NCBI GenBank assembly: GCA_017436915.1 | Contig: JAFSCE010000027.1 | Location: forward strand, 1-44,432 | Origin: Clostridia bacterium | Lineage (GTDB): Bacteria; Bacillota; Clostridia; Oscillospirales; Acutalibacteraceae | Reading direction: 5' to 3' | Length of the DNA stretch: 44,432 nucleotides | Shown here: in pieces, positions 41,406-44,432 of the stretch | Layout: each line of letters begins with the position of its first letter | How positions within the stretch are numbered: the stretch's first letter is position 1 | Notes under the pieces: model-generated | The model's input: the letters and a program-made list of their open reading frames with translations, nothing else | Database searches by the model: none | What the model was told of the DNA's origin: nothing | Position numbers and translations under genes: made by a program

Positions 41406-41431
41406 ACGTACGCCCTCCTTTTGATAGTTTC

Positions 41432-41460
41432 ATTATAAAAAAAACCTCATTTTTTGTCAA
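41432..41460 (-). promoter_or_regulatory. Promoter of mscL
   Basis: Minus-strand -35 TTGACA (41455-41460), 17-base spacer, -10 TATAAT (41432-41437). The -35 overlaps the tadA stop codon. Confidence 0.93.
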
Positions 41461-41909
41461 TGTTTCGTTCTCAGTTGTCGAAAAAAGTCTTGAAGCATCG
41501 CGGCGCACTCGTCTTTCAGCACCCCGCCGACCAATTCCGGCTGATGGTTATACGGCAACGAAAACAAATTGACAAGCGACCCGCAAGACCCCGCTTTCGG
41601 ATCGGCGGTGCCGTATACCACTTTGTCAATCCGCGAATTGATAATCGCCCCTGCACACATCGGGCAGGGCTCCAACGTCACGTACAGCGTGCAACCCGAC
41701 AGGCGCCAACCGCCCAACCGCTCGCACGCACCGTTTATGGCTTCGATCTCCGCGTGCGCCAGTGCGTTTTTGCCAAGTTCCCGCCGATTACGCCCCACTG
41801 AAACAAGCTCGCCGTCTTTAACGATCACCGCACCGACCGGCACCTCGCCCTCGGCGGCGGCTTCGGCGGCAAGCGACAGCGCGTGACGCATCCACTCGTT
41901 ATCCGTCAT
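41457..41909 (-). CDS. tadA: tRNA-specific adenosine deaminase
   Basis: A 150-residue zinc deaminase that converts the wobble adenosine of tRNA-Arg(ACG) to inosine. His52-Ala-Glu54 (AHAEIEAI) and PCPMCAGAI (Cys82, Cys85) form the zinc centre, with Glu54 the proton shuttle. The start ATG at 41909 overlaps the stop of the CPBP protease gene (TGATG) and has GGAG upstream, so the two are translationally coupled; this coupling has no obvious functional meaning. Free guanine or cytosine deaminases share the fold, but the length and motif spacing fit TadA. Confidence 0.95.
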   Translation of the reverse strand: MTDNEWMRHALSLAAEAAAEGEVPVGAVIVKDGELVSVGRNRRELGKNALAHAEIEAINGACERLGGWRLSGCTLYVTLEPCPMCAGAIINSRIDKVVYGTADPKAGSCGSLVNLFSLPYNHQPELVGGVLKDECAAMLQDFFRQLRTKH

Positions 41910-42865
41910 CACAGCCCACTCCCCATGCTATTAAATACGGTCACCAATAATGCCGCAAGCACTAACACCATCGCGGGCGAAAAGAGCAACCGCCCGACCC
42001 GCTCACGCACGTTGAACAATGAAACACCATTCCCCACCGATTTCACGTATCCAAGACGGCAGACTACCGTCAACGCCACCGCGCCGATCGCCGTCACCGC
42101 CACAAACACCACCGTGGTGATAACCTCTTGTTGATCGGGGAAGCATTTCCCGAAAAAGTTTAACAACACCGACATCAAATTATTACTAAAATGCAGCAAC
42201 ACCGCCGGCCAAATGCTGTCAGTCTGTACCATAAGGTACCCCAACATAAGGCCCAAAACAAAAGCGAACGGAATCTGCAATACGTTGCCGTGGAACAGGG
42301 CAAACAACGCGGCGGACAACACAATAGCCGGCCCGTCACCGTGTGGGCGCAGAGCACGGAGGATATATCCCCGAAAGATCATTTCTTCAACCAATGCAGG
42401 CAGCACCGCCGTTGATAAGATATTCAGTGCCAAGCTGATAAGCGTCGGTTGCAACATGTCCGGCATTTCCGGTTCGGGGACACCAAGCATCATCAACCAA
42501 CTCATGATCCAACTCGCCAGCACGTTGGCAAAAATGGCGATCGCCATACCGCCGGCTACACCGATGCCGAGCGCTCCGCCGCTCACCCGCTTTGAGGCGA
42601 ACGGGTTTTGTCGATAACCGCCGATCAGCGCCACCGCCACTGCCGGCACCACCAAGCAGACAGCGTATATGATCATGTTGACGAGCATCAGCTTTTCATG
42701 CGTGCTTGCCCACTGTCGGATACCGTCAAGCAAACCAAATTGTGAAGCCACTGTCAGCAAAAAGTCAACGAACAACATCGCCAGCAACATCATGGCTACC
42801 AACGTACTGCTTTTTTTCAGTTGTCGTGTCTCCGCTTGCACGGGTGTGACGGTATACGGTTGCAT
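41909..42865 (-). CDS. CPBP-family intramembrane glutamic-type endopeptidase
   Basis: A 318-residue protein with about eight membrane helices and the CPBP (CAAX protease and bacteriocin-processing) domain in its C-terminal half. The catalytic motifs are EEMIFRG (Glu160, Glu161, Arg165), FHGN (His192, Asn194) and HFSNN (His225, Asn229), all intact. Family members cleave prenylated proteins or modify bacteriocins; many function in Firmicute stress or immunity, and the substrate here is unknown. It has a TTGCGT/TATACT promoter and is coupled to tadA. Confidence 0.93.
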   Translation of the reverse strand: MQPYTVTPVQAETRQLKKSSTLVAMMLLAMLFVDFLLTVASQFGLLDGIRQWASTHEKLMLVNMIIYAVCLVVPAVAVALIGGYRQNPFASKRVSGGALGIGVAGGMAIAIFANVLASWIMSWLMMLGVPEPEMPDMLQPTLISLALNILSTAVLPALVEEMIFRGYILRALRPHGDGPAIVLSAALFALFHGNVLQIPFAFVLGLMLGYLMVQTDSIWPAVLLHFSNNLMSVLLNFFGKCFPDQQEVITTVVFVAVTAIGAVALTVVCRLGYVKSVGNGVSLFNVRERVGRLLFSPAMVLVLAALLVTVFNSMGSGL

Positions 42866-42890
42866 GTGCGTTGCCCCTTTCTTTTCTCAC

Positions 42891-42919
42891 AGTATATCGC
42901 AAATGTCGCGTCGACGCAA
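42891..42919 (-). promoter_or_regulatory. Promoter of the CPBP-tadA operon
   Basis: Minus-strand -35 TTGCGT (42914-42919), 17-base spacer, -10 TATACT (42891-42896). Confidence 0.75.
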
Positions 42920-42947
42920 TAAATTTCCGAAAATGACTAAAAAAGAG

Positions 42948-42976
42948 TTGCTATTAGACGTAAAATCAAGTAGAAT
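42948..42976 (+). promoter_or_regulatory. Promoter of icd
   Basis: -35 TTGCTA (42948-42953), 17-base spacer, -10 TAGAAT (42971-42976). Confidence 0.7.
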
Positions 42977-43008
42977 GGAATCAACTTTGAAACAAAGGAA
43001 CGATCACC

Positions 43009-44208
43009 ATGAGTAAGATTCAAATGACCACCCCGCTCGTCGAGATGGACGGCGACGAAATGACCCGCATCCTGTGGAAAGCGATCAAGGAGAAATTGCT
43101 GCTGCCGTTTGTGGATCTCAAATGTGAATACTACGACCTTGGTCTGCCCTACCGCGATCAAACCAACGATCAAGTCACGGTGGATGCGGCAAACGCCATC
43201 AAAAAATACGGTGTCGGCGTGAAATGCGCCACCATCACCCCCAACGCACAGCGCGTGGAGGAGTATAAATTAAAGGAAATGTGGAAAAGCCCCAACGGCA
43301 CGCTTCGCGCCATGTTGGACGGCACGGTGTTCCGCGCCCCCGTGGTGGTAAAAGGCATTGCGCCGAGCGTTTCCACTTGGCAGGAGCCCATCACACTCGC
43401 CCGTCACGCATACGGCGACGTGTATAAGAATTCCGAGCTGTACGTGGACGGCGCCGCCAAGGCGGAACTGCTCGTCACCTATCCGGACGGTCGCACCGAT
43501 CGCAAGGTCATTCACGAGTTCACCGACGGCGGCATTATTCAAGGTGTGCACAACACGGATAAATCCATTGCGAGCTTCGCCCGTGCTTGCTTTAACTACG
43601 CCCTGTCGTTAAAACAAGATCTGTGGTTTTCCACCAAAGACACCATCTCCAAGATCTACGATCATCGGTTTAAGGATATCTTCGCCGAGATCTATGAAAC
43701 CGAATACAAAGAAGCATTCGAGGCCGCGGGCATCGAATATTTCTACACGCTGATCGACGATGCGGTCGCGCGCGTCATCCGCTCCAAGGGCGGCTTTATC
43801 TGGGCGTGCAAAAACTACGACGGCGACGTCATGAGCGACATGGTCGCCACCGCGTTCGGCTCACTCGCCATGATGACCAGCGTGCTCGTCTCGCCCGACG
43901 GCAAATACGAGTACGAAGCGGCGCACGGCACCGTCACCCGCCATTATTACAAGCACTTAAAGGGTGAAGAAACCTCCACCAACTCCGTTGCCACCATCTT
44001 CGCGTGGTCGGGCGCGCTGCGCAAACGCGGCGAGCTTGACAATCTGCCCGAGCTGTGTGCGTTTGCGGATCGCTTGGAAGCCGCCACCCTCGGCACCATC
44101 GAGGACGGTATCATGACGGGGGATCTGTACCTGTTATCCACGCTCGAAAACAAGAAAAAAGTCAGTTCCTTGGAGTTTTTGGATGCCATCGCCGCAAAAC
44201 TGGCTTGA
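43009..44208 (+). CDS. icd: NADP-dependent isocitrate dehydrogenase
   Basis: A 399-residue dimeric type-II (eukaryote-like) enzyme that oxidises isocitrate to 2-oxoglutarate and CO2 with NADP+ in the TCA branch that supplies glutamate. [12 protein letters not shown] begins the family; SPNGTLRA is the substrate loop; [20 protein letters not shown] carries the metal-binding Asp residues; [11 protein letters not shown] and [10 protein letters not shown] give the cofactor region, with the His-Gly-Thr and Arg that favour NADP+. The length is right for this class. The -35 of the thiamine promoter overlaps its stop codon. Confidence 0.96.
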   Translation: MSKIQMTTPLVEMDGDEMTRILWKAIKEKLLLPFVDLKCEYYDLGLPYRDQTNDQVTVDAANAIKKYGVGVKCATITPNAQRVEEYKLKEMWKSPNGTLRAMLDGTVFRAPVVVKGIAPSVSTWQEPITLARHAYGDVYKNSELYVDGAAKAELLVTYPDGRTDRKVIHEFTDGGIIQGVHNTDKSIASFARACFNYALSLKQDLWFSTKDTISKIYDHRFKDIFAEIYETEYKEAFEAAGIEYFYTLIDDAVARVIRSKGGFIWACKNYDGDVMSDMVATAFGSLAMMTSVLVSPDGKYEYEAAHGTVTRHYYKHLKGEETSTNSVATIFAWSGALRKRGELDNLPELCAFADRLEAATLGTIEDGIMTGDLYLLSTLENKKKVSSLEFLDAIAAKLA

Positions 44209-44233
44209 CATCTGCATAAATCCGTGCTACAAT
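44205..44233 (+). promoter_or_regulatory. Promoter of the TPP-riboswitch transcript
   Basis: -35 TTGACA (44205-44210), 17-base spacer, -10 TACAAT (44228-44233). It begins at the icd stop codon. Confidence 0.92.
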
Positions 44234-44242
44234 ACGCATTGT

Positions 44243-44331
44243 TAAACAAGGGGTGCTGAGAAATCGGCTGAGAGGAAGTTCACTTCCAACCCTGTGACCT
44301 GATCCGGACAATACCGGCGTAGGAATGTTTA
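44243..44331 (+). ncRNA. Thiamine pyrophosphate (THI-box) riboswitch aptamer
   Basis: The conserved core GGGGTGCTGAG...CTGAGA and CCCTGTGACCTGATCCGG, then ACCGGCGTAGGAA, is complete. P1 is formed by TAAACA (44243-44248) and TGTTTA (44326-44331). With TPP bound it should favour the downstream terminator and shut off the thiamine gene beyond the right edge. Confidence 0.97.
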
Positions 44332-44372
44332 CAAAACGCAGCAGGGAAAGCGCGCACCATCTGCCTTTTTTA

Positions 44373-44408
44373 ACATCCTATCCGTTTGTTTCGGATAGGA
44401 TGTTTTTT
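44373..44408 (+). terminator. Riboswitch-controlled terminator
   Basis: A 12-bp stem (44373-44384/44392-44403) with a 7-base loop and a T-run. It lies 41 bases after the aptamer, the expression platform of transcription-controlled TPP switches. Confidence 0.88.
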
Positions 44409-44415
44409 ATGTTAA

Positions 44416-44423
44416 AAAAGGAG
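44416..44423 (+). promoter_or_regulatory. Ribosome site of the off-window thiamine gene
   Basis: AAAAGGAG nine bases before the window end. The start codon is expected at or just past 44432. The gene product cannot be seen; a thiamine biosynthesis or transport gene is likely from the riboswitch. Confidence 0.6.
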
Positions 44424-44432
44424 TTGTTAAAA

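Overview
The window looks like a chromosomal segment of a Gram-positive, endospore-forming Clostridia bacterium, most likely a gut Oscillospiraceae/Ruminococcaceae relative. This is inferred from spoVT, consensus sigma-A promoters with 16-18 base spacers, strong AAGGAG ribosome sites, Feo iron uptake with a FeoB-associated Cys-rich peptide, and teichoic-acid-type surface genes. No species is claimed. Most of the window is of moderate to high GC. The stretch from about 9.2 to 11.7 kb is visibly AT-rich and looks like an accessory insertion.

Layout. 0.1-3.0 kb: a tRNA-Pro and an iron-regulated feoA-feoB-small Cys-rich membrane peptide operon with three near-identical palindromic operators. 3.1-9.2 kb: a YfhO-family membrane protein, a dihydrouridine synthase, an XRE regulator with a DUF2975 partner, a cytosolic Amidase_3 enzyme and spoVT. 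9.2-11.7 kb: an AT-rich patch holding an unrecognised two-helix membrane protein flanked by two copies of the spoVT 5' region (one a 24-codon relic), then a barnase-like toxin/barstar pair bracketed by two diverged copies of a non-coding repeat. 11.7-17.9 kb: a predicted nucleotidyltransferase plus an OPA-family transporter, then a CDP-glycerol glycerophosphotransferase-family protein translationally coupled to an unusual fusion of a YidC/Oxa1-like membrane domain with an alkaline-phosphatase/sulfatase-like domain.

18.0-29.5 kb (minus strand): an MBOAT plus DHHW O-acylation pair, GtrA, a BCCT transporter, a LicC-like cytidylyltransferase, and a triple fusion of winged helix, LicC-like nucleotidyltransferase and LicA-like choline kinase. 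Upstream of these is a 1215-residue secreted protein built almost entirely of choline-binding-type aromatic repeats. Together they predict import of choline, its activation to CDP-choline, and display of a huge choline-binding protein on a phosphocholine-decorated surface. No LicD-type phosphocholine transferase is visible in the window.

29.8-38.1 kb (plus strand): a compact polysaccharide operon: PssD/PssE-like glycosyltransferase pair, two GT4 and one GT2 glycosyltransferases, a Wzy-like polymerase, a Wzx-like flippase and a sulfotransferase. The initiating sugar-phosphate transferase and chain-length genes are not present here. 38.1-44.4 kb: an anion-transporter-like permease, a DMT transporter, an SGNH hydrolase, mscL, a CPBP protease coupled to tadA, NADP-isocitrate dehydrogenase, and a TPP riboswitch with its terminator whose target gene begins just past the right edge.

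The most interesting material is the linked choline-uptake/activation genes plus giant repeat protein, the YidC-like/sulfatase-like fusion, the MuF-tail barnase toxin, and the duplicated spoVT leader.
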